Positions 35,107 through 45,015 are shown, counted from the stretch's first letter. The stretch: 64,000 nucleotides of DNA from an alpha proteobacterium AAP38 (GCA_001296005.1 LJHR01000047.1:62001-126000); one strand, 5' to 3'. Numbers and translations are program-made. The notes: a model not told the origin generated them from the sequence alone.

Positions 35107-35949
35107 TCAGAACCGCAGCTTGGTTGCCAGTTTCAAGGCGGTGGCGCCGTCTTGTGACCAGCTCATGTCGGCATTCAGCTTCATGCGGTCGATCTTGATG
35201 ATGGGGAATGGTGCCTCCAGCCCCACGCTGCCGCCCGTATCCGCCACCTGCGCCTTCATGGCCGTCAGGCCTGTCAGATCAGAGACGAAGCTGCCCACGC
35301 GCGGGCGGTACTCCATGCCCAGATTGGGGCCTGCATTCTCAGTGCCCAGCGCCACCATGCCCGCCGTGACGCGCCAGCCCTTTTGCCCGGCAGTGCAGGC
35401 GGTGCCCCAGCTTCCCTGCACACTGCCCGTCAGGGCGCCGAAACCGCCGGCCATATCGCCGGAAACGGAATTGGGCAGCCATGTCTGGTCGCATCCGCGC
35501 GTCAGGCGCAGGGACTGGCGCATGCCTTCCGTCCCCATGCGCATGCCGACCTTGCTGTCCAGGCCCAGGGCGCGCAGCTGCGCATCGGCGGCCACGCCCG
35601 CCATCTGATAGGTGCGGGGATCGGCGGCAACCCGGATGGGGGTGGACCCGGCGACCGGCGGCGTATCCCCGGTAAAGCGCGCAAATGCGCCATCATAGAT
35701 CCGACCGATCCAGTCGGTCAGCGTGGCCATCATGGCCTTGCGCCCCTCCACCGGATCGGACGGGACCAGCGGGGCCTCCGTCACGATGGCGGCGGGAAGG
35801 CTGGGCAGCGATCCGGCAGCGTACTGGGTCGAGGGGGCGGCGATACCGTTGAAACGGATGGCAAAGATGGTGGGCTGCGCGGCCTCCGCCAGGGCGGGTA
35901 CCGTGGATAGCAGCGACAGTATCGCCAAGAGACCGGCCTTTGTCCGCAT
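35107..35949 (-). CDS. Exported hypothetical protein
   Basis: 280 residues from MRTKAGLLAILSLLSTVPALAEA, a clear Sec signal peptide with cleavage near residue 22. The rest is Gly- and Ala-rich with alternating beta-prone strands and ends in ATKLRF. A terminal Phe after alternating residues can mark an outer-membrane protein. Two Cys residues (near 158 and 193) could form a disulphide. I recognise no family. It is a single gene between the methyltransferase and lepA, both on the same strand. Confidence 0.7.
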   Translation of the reverse strand: MRTKAGLLAILSLLSTVPALAEAAQPTIFAIRFNGIAAPSTQYAAGSLPSLPAAIVTEAPLVPSDPVEGRKAMMATLTDWIGRIYDGAFARFTGDTPPVAGSTPIRVAADPRTYQMAGVAADAQLRALGLDSKVGMRMGTEGMRQSLRLTRGCDQTWLPNSVSGDMAGGFGALTGSVQGSWGTACTAGQKGWRVTAGMVALGTENAGPNLGMEYRPRVGSFVSDLTGLTAMKAQVADTGGSVGLEAPFPIIKIDRMKLNADMSWSQDGATALKLATKLRF

Positions 35950-36129
35950 GCCTATCCCTCCCATCAATTAAGCACAGCTTACCGGACCGATCCGGCAACG
36001 GGCTGTGACAAGCAGCGCCCCCGTGGAACAATCGAATAATATGATAATAAGGCAGAAAGGCGGCGGCGCAACCCATTTTGCCCGCCCACCCATGGCCGTT
36101 TCACGGCAGCATCCGGGGTAGCCCGAATG

Positions 36130-36156
36130 AAAAAGGGCGGACCCGAAGGCCCGCCC
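36130..36156 (-). terminator. Rho-independent terminator of lepA
   Basis: On the minus strand GGGCGGGCC-TTCG-GGTCCGCCC (9-bp stem with one G.T, stable TTCG tetraloop) is followed by TTTTT. It starts about 29 bases past the lepA stop. Confidence 0.85.
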
Positions 36157-36184
36157 CTTTACCGTTCCAGCCTGTCGGCCAGCC

Positions 36185-37987
36185 TCAGTTATCGCCCATC
36201 TTGAGCGCGGCAATGAAGGCGCTCTGCGGGATTTCGACCTCACCGAACTGCCGCATACGCTTCTTGCCTTCCTTCTGCTTGTCCAGCAGCTTGCGCTTAC
36301 GGCTGATATCGCCGCCATAGCACTTGGCCAGAACGTCCTTGCGCATGGCGGCGATGGTCTCGCGCGCCACGACCTTGCCGCCGATGGCCGCCTGGATTGG
36401 GATCTTGAACAGGTGGCGGGGGATCAGGTCCTTCAACCGTTCACACAGCTGACGGCCACGATATTCGGCCTGGCTGCGGTGGACGATCATGGACAGGGCG
36501 TCCACCGGCTCCGCATTCACCAGGATAGACATCTTGACCAGATCGCCCTCGCGGTATTCCTCAAGCTGGTAATCGAAGCTGGCATAGCCGCGGCTGATGC
36601 TCTTCAACCGGTCATAGAAATCGAACACCACTTCGTTCAGCGGCAGCTCATAGACGATCATCGCCCGGCCGCCAACATAGGTCAGGTCCTTCTGCACACC
36701 GCGCCGTTCGGTGCAGAGCGCCAGCACACCGCCCAGATATTCATCGGGCAGCATGATCGTGGCCTTGATCCACGGCTCCTCAATATGGTCGATGCGCACC
36801 ACGTCCGGCATGTCGGCCGGATTGTGCATCTCGATCACCTTGCCGTCGGTCATGTGCATCTTATAGACGACCGACGGGGCCGTGGTGATCAGGTCCAGAT
36901 CGAATTCACGCTCCAGCCGCTCCTGGATGATCTCCAGATGCAGCAACCCTAGGAAGCCGCAGCGGAAGCCGAAGCCCAGCGCCGCCGAGCTTTCCGTCTC
37001 ATACTGGAAGGACGCGTCGTTCAGCGCCAGCCTGCCCAAGCTGTCGCGCAGATGCTCGAACTCCGCCGCATCCGACGGGAACAAGCCGCAGAACACGACG
37101 GGGATCGACGGCTTAAACCCGGCGAGCGCGGTGGGCGCCAGGCGGCGTTCCTCGGTGATCGTGTCACCGACTTTGGTGTCGCGGATATCCTTGATGGCGG
37201 CGGTCACGAAGCCCATCTCGCCCGGCCCCAGCTTCTCCAGGGCGATCTTCTTGGGCGTGAAGATACCCACCCGGTCCAGCTCACGCGTGGCACCGGTCGC
37301 CATGAAGCGCACCTTCTGGCCCAGCTTCAACTCGCCATTGACCACGCGGACCAGAATGACGACGCCGAGATAGGCATCGTACCAGCTGTCGACGATCAGG
37401 GCCTGCAGCGGCGCGCTGGCATCGCCCTTGGGCGGCGGCAGGCGGGTGACGATGGCTTCCAGCACGCCTTCGATATTCAGGCCGGTCTTGGCAGAGATTT
37501 CCACCGCGTCGGACGCGTCCAGCCCGATCACATCCTCGATCTGCGCCTTGACGCGCGGCACATCGGCCGCCGGCAGGTCCACCTTATTCAGGATGGGCAC
37601 GATCTCGTGATTGGCATCCAGCGCCTGATAGACGTTGGCTAGCGTCTGCGCCTCCACCCCTTGGCTGGCATCGACCACCAGCAGCGAGCCTTCGCAGGCG
37701 GCGAGGCTGCGCGAGACCTCATAGGCGAAGTCGACATGGCCCGGCGTGTCCATCAGGTTCAGCTGATAGGTCTCGCCATCCTTGGCCTTGTATTCCAGGC
37801 GCACGGTCTGCGCCTTGATCGTGATCCCGCGCTCCCGCTCGATATCCATATTATCGAGCAACTGCGCCTTCATATCGCGCGCCTCGATGGCGCCGCAGAA
37901 TTCGATCAGACGGTCAGCCAGCGTCGACTTGCCATGGTCGATATGGGCGATGATGGAGAAGTTACGGATCTTCGACAGGTCGGTCAT
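36185..37987 (-). CDS. lepA: Translation elongation factor 4 (LepA/EF4)
   Basis: 600 residues from [10 protein letters not shown], the usual length. G1 [10 protein letters not shown]2 [13 protein letters not shown]3 DTPGHVDF and G4 NKVDLP are present, followed by the EF-G-like domain II, domains III and V and the LepA-specific C-terminal domain ([40 protein letters not shown]). LepA is a ribosomal GTPase acting in translation initiation or back-translocation. The frame extends upstream to 38128 but without homology. It is monocistronic with its own terminator. Its divergent neighbour is the mechanosensitive channel. Confidence 0.98.
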   Translation of the reverse strand: MTDLSKIRNFSIIAHIDHGKSTLADRLIEFCGAIEARDMKAQLLDNMDIERERGITIKAQTVRLEYKAKDGETYQLNLMDTPGHVDFAYEVSRSLAACEGSLLVVDASQGVEAQTLANVYQALDANHEIVPILNKVDLPAADVPRVKAQIEDVIGLDASDAVEISAKTGLNIEGVLEAIVTRLPPPKGDASAPLQALIVDSWYDAYLGVVILVRVVNGELKLGQKVRFMATGATRELDRVGIFTPKKIALEKLGPGEMGFVTAAIKDIRDTKVGDTITEERRLAPTALAGFKPSIPVVFCGLFPSDAAEFEHLRDSLGRLALNDASFQYETESSAALGFGFRCGFLGLLHLEIIQERLEREFDLDLITTAPSVVYKMHMTDGKVIEMHNPADMPDVVRIDHIEEPWIKATIMLPDEYLGGVLALCTERRGVQKDLTYVGGRAMIVYELPLNEVVFDFYDRLKSISRGYASFDYQLEEYREGDLVKMSILVNAEPVDALSMIVHRSQAEYRGRQLCERLKDLIPRHLFKIPIQAAIGGKVVARETIAAMRKDVLAKCYGGDISRKRKLLDKQKEGKKRMRQFGEVEIPQSAFIAALKMGDN

Positions 37988-38277
37988 GGACAGGCGCGCA
38001 CCAGAATATAGAGTTGCGGCGCAAGATAGGGTCAAGGGGGGCGGAAGGCAATGACCCTGCGGGCCGGCAGGGGACAGGGGTGGTGTGCAAAGCACCCAAC
38101 CGCCCTTGCCCCTCCACAAGATACCCATATCCAGAAACGATGCATGACACCAAATTGAACAAAAGGGGTTAATTCCACAGGATTTCTTCCTATATCCCCA
38201 TGGACTTCCCTCCAGACGTTGATTTTTTTCGTACGATGACGGACATCATCGGCAATAAAAATTGGAAAGGAAAATCC

Positions 38278-39546
38278 ATGTTGCCGGATTATATTCAGGA
38301 TTTTTTAGCCCAGCATGATGCATCACTGCGTATGGGTGGCGGTCTTATCATCCTGATACTGGCCGCTTGGATCACCAATTCTGCTGTGAAGAAATTGGTA
38401 CTCGGCCTGATCCGGCGCGGCCTGTCCATGACGCGGTATGGCAATGATGAGGTGCTGGCGCAGCAGCGGCTGATCCCGCGTCTGGCCAATGTCATGCCGG
38501 CCCTGGTGATCATGGCTGGGATCAACCTGATCCCCGGTTTGCCCGACGCCCTGGTCCTGGTCGTGCGCAATGTCTGTGCGGCCTTCATCATCCTGACCCT
38601 GGCCATGGCGGTCAGCGCCCTGCTGAACATCGTCATCGTCGTCTATGGCCGTCGCCCGGACGCACATCGCAAGCCCATCAAGGGCTATGTGCAGTTGGTG
38701 AAGCTGGTGGTGTTCGCCATTGCCGCCGTGCTGGTCACCGCCGCCCTGATGGACCGGTCGCCGCTGATCCTGCTGTCGGGTGTCGGGGCACTGGCCGCCG
38801 TCCTGATGCTGGTGTTCCAGGATACGCTGCTGTCGCTGGTGGCCAGTGTACAGATTTCATCGGGCGACATGCTGCGGGTGGGCGACTGGATCGAGATGCC
38901 GCAGATGAATGCCGATGGCGATGTCATCGACATCGCGCTGCATACCGTGAAGGTCCAGAACTGGGACAAGACCATCACCACCCTGCCCACGCGCAAGCTG
39001 ATTTCCGAACCGTTCAAGAACTGGCGCGGTATGCAGGAGGCGGGCGGACGGCGCATCAAGCGCTCCTTGTTGCTGGACCAGACCAGCGTGCGCTTCCTGA
39101 CGCCGCAGGAAGTGGCGAAGCTGCGCCGGTTCCGCGTACTGACCGACTATCTTGGCGATAAGGAGCAGGAGTTGGCGCAGTGGAATGGCAAGCTGGACGA
39201 GGGGGATCAGTATAATGCCCGGCGCCTGACCAACCTGGGCACCTTCCGAGCCTATCTGCAGAATTATCTGCGCCACCATCCGGGCATCCACCAGAACATG
39301 ACCCTGCTGGTCCGCCACATGGCGCCAACGTCGCAGGGCCTGCCGATGGAGATCTATTGCTTCACCAATACGGTCGCCTGGGCGAATTATGAGGCGATCC
39401 AGGCCGATATCTTTGACCATGTGCTGGCCGTCCTGCCGGAATTCGGCCTGCGCGTATTCCAAAGCCCCAGCGGGTCCGACCTGCACCAAGTCAGCGCCAG
39501 CTTCGCCCTACCCCTGCCCCTGCGTGCCGCGAACGAGGGCGTGTAA
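38278..39546 (+). CDS. MscS-family mechanosensitive channel, YbdG-like
   Basis: 422 residues from MLPDYIQDFL, with AAAGGA eight bases upstream; the frame is open to 38200 but the extension lacks a ribosome site. Size and layout resemble E. coli YbdG (MscM-type). Five hydrophobic helices occupy residues about 15-200, the last being the pore-lining stretch LLSGVGALAAVLMLVFQDTLLSLVASVQI, then a beta domain (DMLRVGDWIEMPQMNADGDVIDIALHTVKVQNWDKTITTLPTRKLI). The Asn/Asp-rich C-terminal domain is unlike short MscS. It should release solutes under osmotic downshock. Confidence 0.93.
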   Translation: MLPDYIQDFLAQHDASLRMGGGLIILILAAWITNSAVKKLVLGLIRRGLSMTRYGNDEVLAQQRLIPRLANVMPALVIMAGINLIPGLPDALVLVVRNVCAAFIILTLAMAVSALLNIVIVVYGRRPDAHRKPIKGYVQLVKLVVFAIAAVLVTAALMDRSPLILLSGVGALAAVLMLVFQDTLLSLVASVQISSGDMLRVGDWIEMPQMNADGDVIDIALHTVKVQNWDKTITTLPTRKLISEPFKNWRGMQEAGGRRIKRSLLLDQTSVRFLTPQEVAKLRRFRVLTDYLGDKEQELAQWNGKLDEGDQYNARRLTNLGTFRAYLQNYLRHHPGIHQNMTLLVRHMAPTSQGLPMEIYCFTNTVAWANYEAIQADIFDHVLAVLPEFGLRVFQSPSGSDLHQVSASFALPLPLRAANEGV

Positions 39547-39550
39547 AATC

Positions 39551-39573
39551 GGGGGAGGGTCGCCCCCTCCCCC
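39551..39573. terminator. Bidirectional terminator between the mscS-like and DUF1838 genes
   Basis: GGGGGAGGG (39551-39559) pairs with CCCTCCCCC (39565-39573) with a five-base loop, between two convergent genes whose stops are 37 bases apart. No T-run is present on either side. Confidence 0.6.
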
Positions 39574-39582
39574 GCACCCTTG

Positions 39583-40632
39583 TCACTTACCCGGTTCCTT
39601 CAACATCGCCTTGCGCTTCTCAGCCAGCGGCGAGACATAGCCCGGCACCTCCGGCGGTACATCCTCAGCATAGGCTTCCAGGGTGCCGCGCACGCCTTCA
39701 TCGGGGCCGTCGGTCGGTTCCTCCAGAAGGTCGGGACGGTCGCGTTCCACCCGCTTCAGCACGGATTTGGGGATATCCTCGACGGTGCCGGTGATCTTGT
39801 AACTGTGCATGCGGCCCATCAGCACGCCATGCACCCCGCTCTGCCCCATGCGCATCCAGGGCCACCAGGGGGCCTGACGCATGAAGCCGGCGGTGAAGCG
39901 GGCACTTTCCAGCGACCGATCATCAATCTCCGCCGCCGGCGTGAAGATGGTGAAATGTTCAGACGGGTTGACGCGCTTACCCGTTGAGGCCTTGGGCCAG
40001 CCTTCGGGCGTCACCGGGTTGGTATATTCATGGGCGTAATCCCAGCTCAACAGATACTGGTCGCCGATGCGCTGCCAGGGCAGCAGGAAGGGTTTGCCCT
40101 TCTGGCCCTTGGTGCCGTTATCGTTGTTCACCGTCTCGCTGTCGCCCACCCGGAAAACCTTCTGTTCCAGGGTCAGGGTGCCGCGCCAGCGGTCGTTCAG
40201 GAACGGGAAGACCTCCACCCGCTCTCCGGTCCAGGGATTGTCCCAATGGTCGATGATCTCGCCTGTCGCCAGATCGGTGAAATAGCCGCATTCCTTGCCC
40301 AGAACCTTCAGCGAGCCGTCCGGCTGCACGATGTTGCGGTTATTGCCGAACCCGCAATAGCCGAACAGCGGCACAGCCCGCTTGTCGCCGACAATGGCGT
40401 ACTGCACCCCCTGATAGCCCGACAGGACCGCCTTCGGCCCCAGCGTGCCCCACATCTTGCCGAACCCGTACAGGTTTTCGCGTGGGTCCATCACATCCAG
40501 GGGACGCAGATTGCCCTTGGTCAAGGGCGGCGCGCCGAAGGCCGGCACCGACGCGGCCATGGCACCCATCCCGGCCATGCCAGAAAAGATCGACCGCCGG
40601 CTGAGGGATTTGAACATCGCTTCCTGGATCAT
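39583..40632 (-). CDS. DUF1838 family Tat-exported protein
   Basis: 349 residues from MIQEAMFKSL, or 344 from the internal MFKSLSRRS (40617), each with a plausible ribosome site. The twin-arginine motif SRRSIFSGM leads into a short hydrophobic region ending VPAFG. The mature region matches DUF1838 (YGFGKMWGTLGPKAV, GYFTDLATGEIIDHWDNPWTGERVEVFPFLND, QYLLSWDYAHEYTNPVTPEGWPKASTGKRVNPSEHF, MRQAPWWPWMRMGQ). The family is periplasmic and its function is unknown. Nothing nearby suggests a substrate. It is a single gene. Confidence 0.92.
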   Translation of the reverse strand: MIQEAMFKSLSRRSIFSGMAGMGAMAASVPAFGAPPLTKGNLRPLDVMDPRENLYGFGKMWGTLGPKAVLSGYQGVQYAIVGDKRAVPLFGYCGFGNNRNIVQPDGSLKVLGKECGYFTDLATGEIIDHWDNPWTGERVEVFPFLNDRWRGTLTLEQKVFRVGDSETVNNDNGTKGQKGKPFLLPWQRIGDQYLLSWDYAHEYTNPVTPEGWPKASTGKRVNPSEHFTIFTPAAEIDDRSLESARFTAGFMRQAPWWPWMRMGQSGVHGVLMGRMHSYKITGTVEDIPKSVLKRVERDRPDLLEEPTDGPDEGVRGTLEAYAEDVPPEVPGYVSPLAEKRKAMLKEPGK

Positions 40633-40779
40633 GGCCTTACCCGTTTGTGATTATCGTCGGGACCGGTCGTGCCGGCCCTGACAAAACCATCAGGCCCGAT
40701 GGTTCGGGGGGTGAAGCGCCGATGTCGTGCCTATCCGCCCGTCGGTGACGGTGCCAGTGATGATTTTTCTGAAACCCGA

Positions 40780-40806
40780 TGTCGGCGCGCGGCATACTTC
40801 CCCGTC
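40780..40806 (+). promoter_or_regulatory. ECF42-type promoter upstream of the DGPF/sigma pair
   Basis: TGTCGG (40780-40785), a 17-base spacer and CGTC (40803-40806) lie 27 bases before the DGPF gene start. They resemble the TGTCGA / CG[A/T]C promoter recalled for ECF42 sigma factors, with one mismatch in the -35. Position and spacing fit autoregulation of the operon by its own sigma factor. Confidence 0.45.
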
Positions 40807-40832
40807 CTATGAAGATGAAGGGAGGCCCGATA

Positions 40833-41210
40833 ATGCTGTACGCTATTCTGTGCTATAATGAGGAAGACTATGTCGGCGCCTGGACGCCGGAAGAAGATGC
40901 CATTGTCATGGACCGGCTGGGCAAGGTGCAGCAGGGCTGGGCAGACAAGGGCAAGCTGGGCCCAGTCGCGCGCCTGATGCCGACAACGGCCGCCGCCACC
41001 CTGCGCAAGGGCAAGGAGGAGCCGCTGATCCTGGACGGTCCGTTTGCGGAGACCAAGGAACAGCTTCTGGGCTTCTACATCGTCGATTGCGAGGGGCTGG
41101 AAGAGGCGCTGGACAAGGCACGCGAACTTGCCAAGGCCAATCCGGGCAAGGGTTCCTATGAAATCCGGCCCGTGGCCCTGTTCATGCCGGGGGGGCCGCT
41201 GTCGCCATGA
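40833..41210 (+). CDS. YCII/DGPF domain protein
   Basis: 125 residues from MLYAILCYNEEDYVGAW, with GGGAGG upstream. It is a compact ferredoxin-like YCII fold with the DGPFAETKEQLLGFYIVDC signature of DGPF proteins at about residues 70-90. Its stop overlaps the start of the next gene, an ECF42-type sigma factor. In actinobacteria and proteobacteria DGPF genes are the usual targets and partners of ECF42 sigmas. Its biochemical role is not established; YCII folds bind small molecules or act in enzymes. Confidence 0.9.
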   Translation: MLYAILCYNEEDYVGAWTPEEDAIVMDRLGKVQQGWADKGKLGPVARLMPTTAAATLRKGKEEPLILDGPFAETKEQLLGFYIVDCEGLEEALDKARELAKANPGKGSYEIRPVALFMPGGPLSP

Positions 41211-42454
41211 GCACGGATACAGGCTGGATCAATGCCGCCCTGGCGGCGGCCCGGCCCCAGGCGGTGGGGGCGCTGCTGCGCTATTTCCGCGATCTGGACC
41301 TGGCGGAGGAAGCGTTTCAGGAGGCCGCCTTGCGCGCCCTCTCATCCTGGCCAAAGAACGGGCCGCCGCGCGACAGTGCCGCTTGGCTGATCATGGTGGG
41401 CCGCAATGCCGGTATCGACCAGACCCGCGTGCGGTCCCGCCATGTCGCCCTGCCCGATGATGACGCGCCTTTGTCCGATCTGTCGGATCGGGAGGCGGAG
41501 ATGGTGGGGCGGCTGGACGCGGCGGATTACCGCGACGATGTCCTGCGCCTCTTGTTCATCTGCTGCCATCCGGACCTGCCGGCGACACAGCAGATCGCAC
41601 TGGCGCTCCGCATCGTGTCGGGCCTGTCGGTTAAGCAGATCGCGCGCGCCTTCCTGGTCGGCGACAGCGCCATGGAACAGCGCATCACCCGCGCCAAGGC
41701 CCGTATCGCCACCAACCCGGTCGCGTTCGAGGCGCCGGGCGCCGCCGACCGGCCGGAACGGCTGGGGCCTGTGGCCGCCATGGTCTATCTGCTCTTCAAC
41801 GAAGGCTATTCCGCCAGTGCCGACGAACAGCCGGCCCGCGCGCCGCTATGCGAGGAGGCGATCCGCCTGGGCCGGCTGCTGCTGCGCCTGTTCCCGGCAG
41901 AACCGGAGGTGATGGGGCTGCTGGCCCTTATGCTGTTGCAGCATGCCCGCCGCCCTGCCCGCTTCGCCCCCGATGGATCGGTGATCCTGCTGGAGGACCA
42001 AGACCGGACCCTGTGGCACCGCTCGGCCATCAATGAGGGGCTGGCCCTGCTGGACAAGGCCGTGCGCCACCGCCGTTCCGGCCCTTATCAGATACAGGCC
42101 GCCATCGCCGCCTTGCATGCGCGCGCCGCGACCCCCGCCGATACTGACTGGGCGCAGATCGACCTGCTCTATGGCGGGCTGGAGGCCCTGTCCCCCTCCC
42201 CCGTCGTCACCCTGAACCGGGCTGTCGCGGTATCAAAGGCGCGCGGGGCGGCGGCGGCCCTTGCCATGGTGGAACCGCTGGGCGACCGCCTGTCAGGCTA
42301 TTTCCATTTTCATGGGCTGCGCGGCGGGTTGCTGAAACAGCTGGGCCGTACCGCAGAGGCGCGCGACGCCTTTGGCCGCGCCATCGCGCTGGCCCACAGC
42401 CCGGCGGAAGCTGCCCATATCCGCCAGATTCTGGATGGTTTGCAGAGCCCGTAA
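41207..42454 (+). CDS. ECF42-type RNA polymerase sigma factor with C-terminal extension
   Basis: 415 residues, overlapping the DGPF gene by four bases. Sigma regions 2 and 4 occupy residues about 10-170 (FRDLDLAEEAFQEAALRAL; then DVLRLLFICCHPDLPATQQIALALRIVSGLSVKQIARAFLVG). The remaining 240 residues are a helical, TPR-like extension (GLLALMLLQHARRPARFAP, AAIAALHARAATPADTDW, LTRAVAVSKARG-like repeats) typical of ECF42, which has no anti-sigma factor. The extension is believed to control activity. Its promoter is proposed at 40780-40806. No anti-sigma gene is next to it. Confidence 0.9.
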   Translation: MSTDTGWINAALAAARPQAVGALLRYFRDLDLAEEAFQEAALRALSSWPKNGPPRDSAAWLIMVGRNAGIDQTRVRSRHVALPDDDAPLSDLSDREAEMVGRLDAADYRDDVLRLLFICCHPDLPATQQIALALRIVSGLSVKQIARAFLVGDSAMEQRITRAKARIATNPVAFEAPGAADRPERLGPVAAMVYLLFNEGYSASADEQPARAPLCEEAIRLGRLLLRLFPAEPEVMGLLALMLLQHARRPARFAPDGSVILLEDQDRTLWHRSAINEGLALLDKAVRHRRSGPYQIQAAIAALHARAATPADTDWAQIDLLYGGLEALSPSPVVTLNRAVAVSKARGAAAALAMVEPLGDRLSGYFHFHGLRGGLLKQLGRTAEARDAFGRAIALAHSPAEAAHIRQILDGLQSP

Positions 42455-42538
42455 ATTTTTTCAGGGGCACTGTCGGATCAAGGGGGCCGCCCACCGTCCT
42501 TGTTCTATCATCCCTTATACCAACCCATGGAGGAACCC

Positions 42539-42985
42539 ATGACCGACAAGCCCGAATACGCGCACAATATCCCCGGCGTCATCCCGCATCTGGTGGTCAC
42601 TGGCGCGCGTGAAGCCATTGAGTTCTATATCAAGGCCTTCGGCGCGACCAAAGTCATGGAAATGCCGGCGGAAGATGGCAAGCGGCTGCTGCATGCCCAG
42701 CTGATCATCAATGGCGGCACCATCATGATGTGCGATGATTTCCCCGAATATCGCGGCGGCACCCCCACCGAATATCCCAAGCACGCGCCCGTCACGCTGC
42801 ACATGGCGGTCCCCGATATCGACGCCGCCTTCGCCCAGGCCGTGGCCGCCGGCGCCACAGAGGCGATGAAGCCCGCCGACATGTTCTGGGGCGACCGTTA
42901 CGGCCAGGTCCGTGACCCCTACGGCCATCTCTGGTCCCTGTCCACGCCCAGCAAGCCCGGTGCGGTTGTCACCAACGGCTGCTGA
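42539..42985 (+). CDS. VOC superfamily protein (PhnB/glyoxalase-like)
   Basis: 148 residues from MTDKPEYAHNIPGV, with GGAGG six bases upstream. Vicinal-oxygen-chelate fold features are present: PHLVVTGAREAIEFYIKAFGA, then an internal repeat with VTLHMAVPDIDAAFAQAVAAGA, and the final WGDRYGQVRDPYGHLWSLST. Conserved metal-ligand positions are only partly kept, as in many PhnB-like members. Function is unknown. It lies 84 bases after the ECF42 sigma gene, on the same strand, and could belong to its regulon, though no promoter motif was found in the gap. Confidence 0.88.
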   Translation: MTDKPEYAHNIPGVIPHLVVTGAREAIEFYIKAFGATKVMEMPAEDGKRLLHAQLIINGGTIMMCDDFPEYRGGTPTEYPKHAPVTLHMAVPDIDAAFAQAVAAGATEAMKPADMFWGDRYGQVRDPYGHLWSLSTPSKPGAVVTNGC

Positions 42986-42990
42986 TCCGA

Positions 42991-43066
42991 CCGTCACCTG
43001 TGAGTACGCGGGTGACGGGACGCCCCGCAGGTAACCGGGAAACCCATCCCCCGGCCCTGCGGGGCG
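42991..43066. repeat. Two adjacent inverted repeats after the VOC gene
   Basis: CCGTCACC/GGTGACGG (42991-42998 and 43011-43018, 12-base loop) is followed at once by CGCCCCGCAGG/CCTGCGGGGCG (43021-43031 and 43056-43066, with an inner CCGGG/CCCGG). They sit just past the VOC stop and before the antiporter. They may terminate or stabilise the upstream transcript; no T-run follows. Confidence 0.6.
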
Positions 43067-43181
43067 ATCCTTTGCGACCTGTGATGATTGGACCTGTCTG
43101 CGGTGATTGATGGTTGCGATGCAGCGCCATGGTTGGGAAACTGTGTCGGTGTCCTGACCAACCGGAGACCGGGAAAAACCC

Positions 43182-44480
43182 TTGCAGCATCATTTCGATC
43201 TGACCGGCATCGCCATCGTCATGTCCGTCGCCCTGCTGTGCGGACTGGCCTTGTCGCGGCTGAAACAGCCGGCCATCGTCGGCTATATCGTGGCGGGCAT
43301 CGTGCTGGGGCCGGGCGGTTTCGGCCTTGTCTCCCCATCGGAAAGCATCAGCGCGCTGGCGGAGCTGGGCGTGCTGATGCTGCTATTCCTGGTGGGCATG
43401 GAACTGTCGGTGAAGGCGTTCCAGGCAGTGTGGAAGGTGGCGCTGGCGGCGGTGGCCTGTCAGATCGGCCTGTCGCTGCTGGTCACGGGTCTGGCCGGCC
43501 TGCTGCTGGGCTGGCCCTGGCCGCGCGCCATCGTCATGGGCTTCGTCATGGCCCTGTCGGGCACGGCGGTGGCCATCAAGATGCTGGAGGATGTAGGTGA
43601 ACTGAAGACGGAGACGGGCCGCGTCACCGTCGGCGTGCTGATCGCCCAGGATCTGGCCTTTGTGCCGCTGCTGCTGATCACCAATGGCATGGGCAGCGGA
43701 AGCGGCCTGTCGGCGGCTGTGTTTTTCAAGCTGGGGGCCGCCATGGCGGCCCTGGGCGGGCTGGTCTGGTTCCTGTCACGCCGGGAACGGCTGGCCGTTC
43801 CCCATGGCGAATGGTTCAAGCGCAACCATGAGGTCATTCCGCTGGCCGCCATGGCCTTCTGCTTCACCATGGCGGCGGCGACCGGCGTCATCGGCCTGTC
43901 GGCGGCGTTCGGCGCCTTTGTCGCGGGCTTCATGCTGGGCAATTCTGACGGGCGGGCCCAGGCCTTGCGCGCCACCCACCCGATCCAGTCGGTGCTGATC
44001 GTGGTGTTCTTCCTGTCCATCGGCCTGATGATCGACCTGTCCTTCGTCTGGTCGCATCTTGGGGAGGTGCTGTTGCTGCTGTTCGCGGTGACGGCGGTGA
44101 AATCGGCCATCAATGTCGGCACCCTGCATCTGCTGGGCGAACCGTGGGAGCGGGCCTTTCCCGCTGGCGTCATCATGGGCAGCCTGGGGGAATTCAGCTT
44201 CGTGCTGGCCGCCGCCGGCCTGTCCATCGGCGTCATTGACCGCGACGCGCAGCAGATGGCGGTGACGGTCATCGCGCTCTCCTGGCTGTTCAGCCCCATC
44301 TGGCTGATCAGCGCCCGACGCTTCCATGTCCTGGCCGAGGGCGGCATCGGCAGCATGCGCGGTGCCCTGAAACAGATCTACCGGGGAGAGATCGCGATGA
44401 TCAACCGGGCCGCCGTGGCTTTCCTGCAGGGGGCCGCCGCGTTGGTGGACGCGGTGCGGCAGCTATGGACCCGACGCTAA
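43182..44480 (+). CDS. CPA2 monovalent cation:proton antiporter (KefB/C-like, no RCK domain)
   Basis: 432 residues starting from a TTG at 43182, with GGAG 13 bases before. Twelve or so hydrophobic helices cover residues 8-390, including [16 protein letters not shown], a KefB-type [12 protein letters not shown] region, [13 protein letters not shown] and [20 protein letters not shown]. The CPA2 Asp in IAQDLAF is present. Unlike KefB or KefC there is no C-terminal NAD-binding RCK module; the protein ends shortly after an amphipathic helix ([19 protein letters not shown]). The last 80 bases overlap the rluE gene on the other strand. It is likely a proton-coupled K+ or Na+ exchanger of the inner membrane. 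Confidence 0.88.
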   Translation: MQHHFDLTGIAIVMSVALLCGLALSRLKQPAIVGYIVAGIVLGPGGFGLVSPSESISALAELGVLMLLFLVGMELSVKAFQAVWKVALAAVACQIGLSLLVTGLAGLLLGWPWPRAIVMGFVMALSGTAVAIKMLEDVGELKTETGRVTVGVLIAQDLAFVPLLLITNGMGSGSGLSAAVFFKLGAAMAALGGLVWFLSRRERLAVPHGEWFKRNHEVIPLAAMAFCFTMAAATGVIGLSAAFGAFVAGFMLGNSDGRAQALRATHPIQSVLIVVFFLSIGLMIDLSFVWSHLGEVLLLLFAVTAVKSAINVGTLHLLGEPWERAFPAGVIMGSLGEFSFVLAAAGLSIGVIDRDAQQMAVTVIALSWLFSPIWLISARRFHVLAEGGIGSMRGALKQIYRGEIAMINRAAVAFLQGAAALVDAVRQLWTRR

Positions 44481-45015
44481 CCTCCCGCCACTGACCCGGC
44501 TCCAATCCGTCCAGGGTCCAGTCGCCGACGGCGCGGCGAATCAGGCGCAGGGTCGGGAAACCCACTGCCGCCGTCATGCGCCGCACCTGCCGGTTCTTGC
44601 CCTCCCGCAGCACGATCTCGATCCAGCTGGTGGGGATCGACTGCCGGAACCGGACCGGCGGCGTGCGGGGCCACAGCCAGGACGGCTCCTCGATCCGCCG
44701 CACCTCTGCCGGCAGGGTCGGCCCATCTTTCAGGGTCACGCCCTGGCGCAGGGCGGCCAGGGCCTCGTCGGTCGGCACGCCCTCCACCTGCACGCAATAG
44801 GTTTTGGGCCATTTATTGCGCGGCTGGCTGATGCGGGCGATCAGGCCGCCATCATCGGTCAGCACCACCAGCCCCTCGCTGTCACGGTCCAGCCGGCCCG
44901 CCGGATAGACGCCGGGCACATCGACGCATTGGGCCAGGGTACGCGCGCCTGTGCCTTCGTCCGTGAACTGGCACAATAGGTCGAATGGCTTATTCAACAG
45001 GATGATGCGGGTCAT
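44401..45015 (-). CDS. rluE: 23S rRNA pseudouridine synthase RluE
   Basis: 204 residues starting [17 protein letters not shown]. It is very close to E. coli Rlu[25 protein letters not shown] (catalytic Asp in GRLDRDSEG), [62 protein letters not shown]. No S4 domain is seen, as in E. coli. A Pro- and Arg-rich tail of about 25 residues is extra and is the part that overlaps the antiporter gene (44401-44480). The enzyme modifies U2457 of 23S rRNA in E. coli. Confidence 0.96.
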   Translation of the reverse strand: MTRIILLNKPFDLLCQFTDEGTGARTLAQCVDVPGVYPAGRLDRDSEGLVVLTDDGGLIARISQPRNKWPKTYCVQVEGVPTDEALAALRQGVTLKDGPTLPAEVRRIEEPSWLWPRTPPVRFRQSIPTSWIEIVLREGKNRQVRRMTAAVGFPTLRLIRRAVGDWTLDGLEPGQWREVSVGSIAAAPRPPTRRPPAGKPRRPG

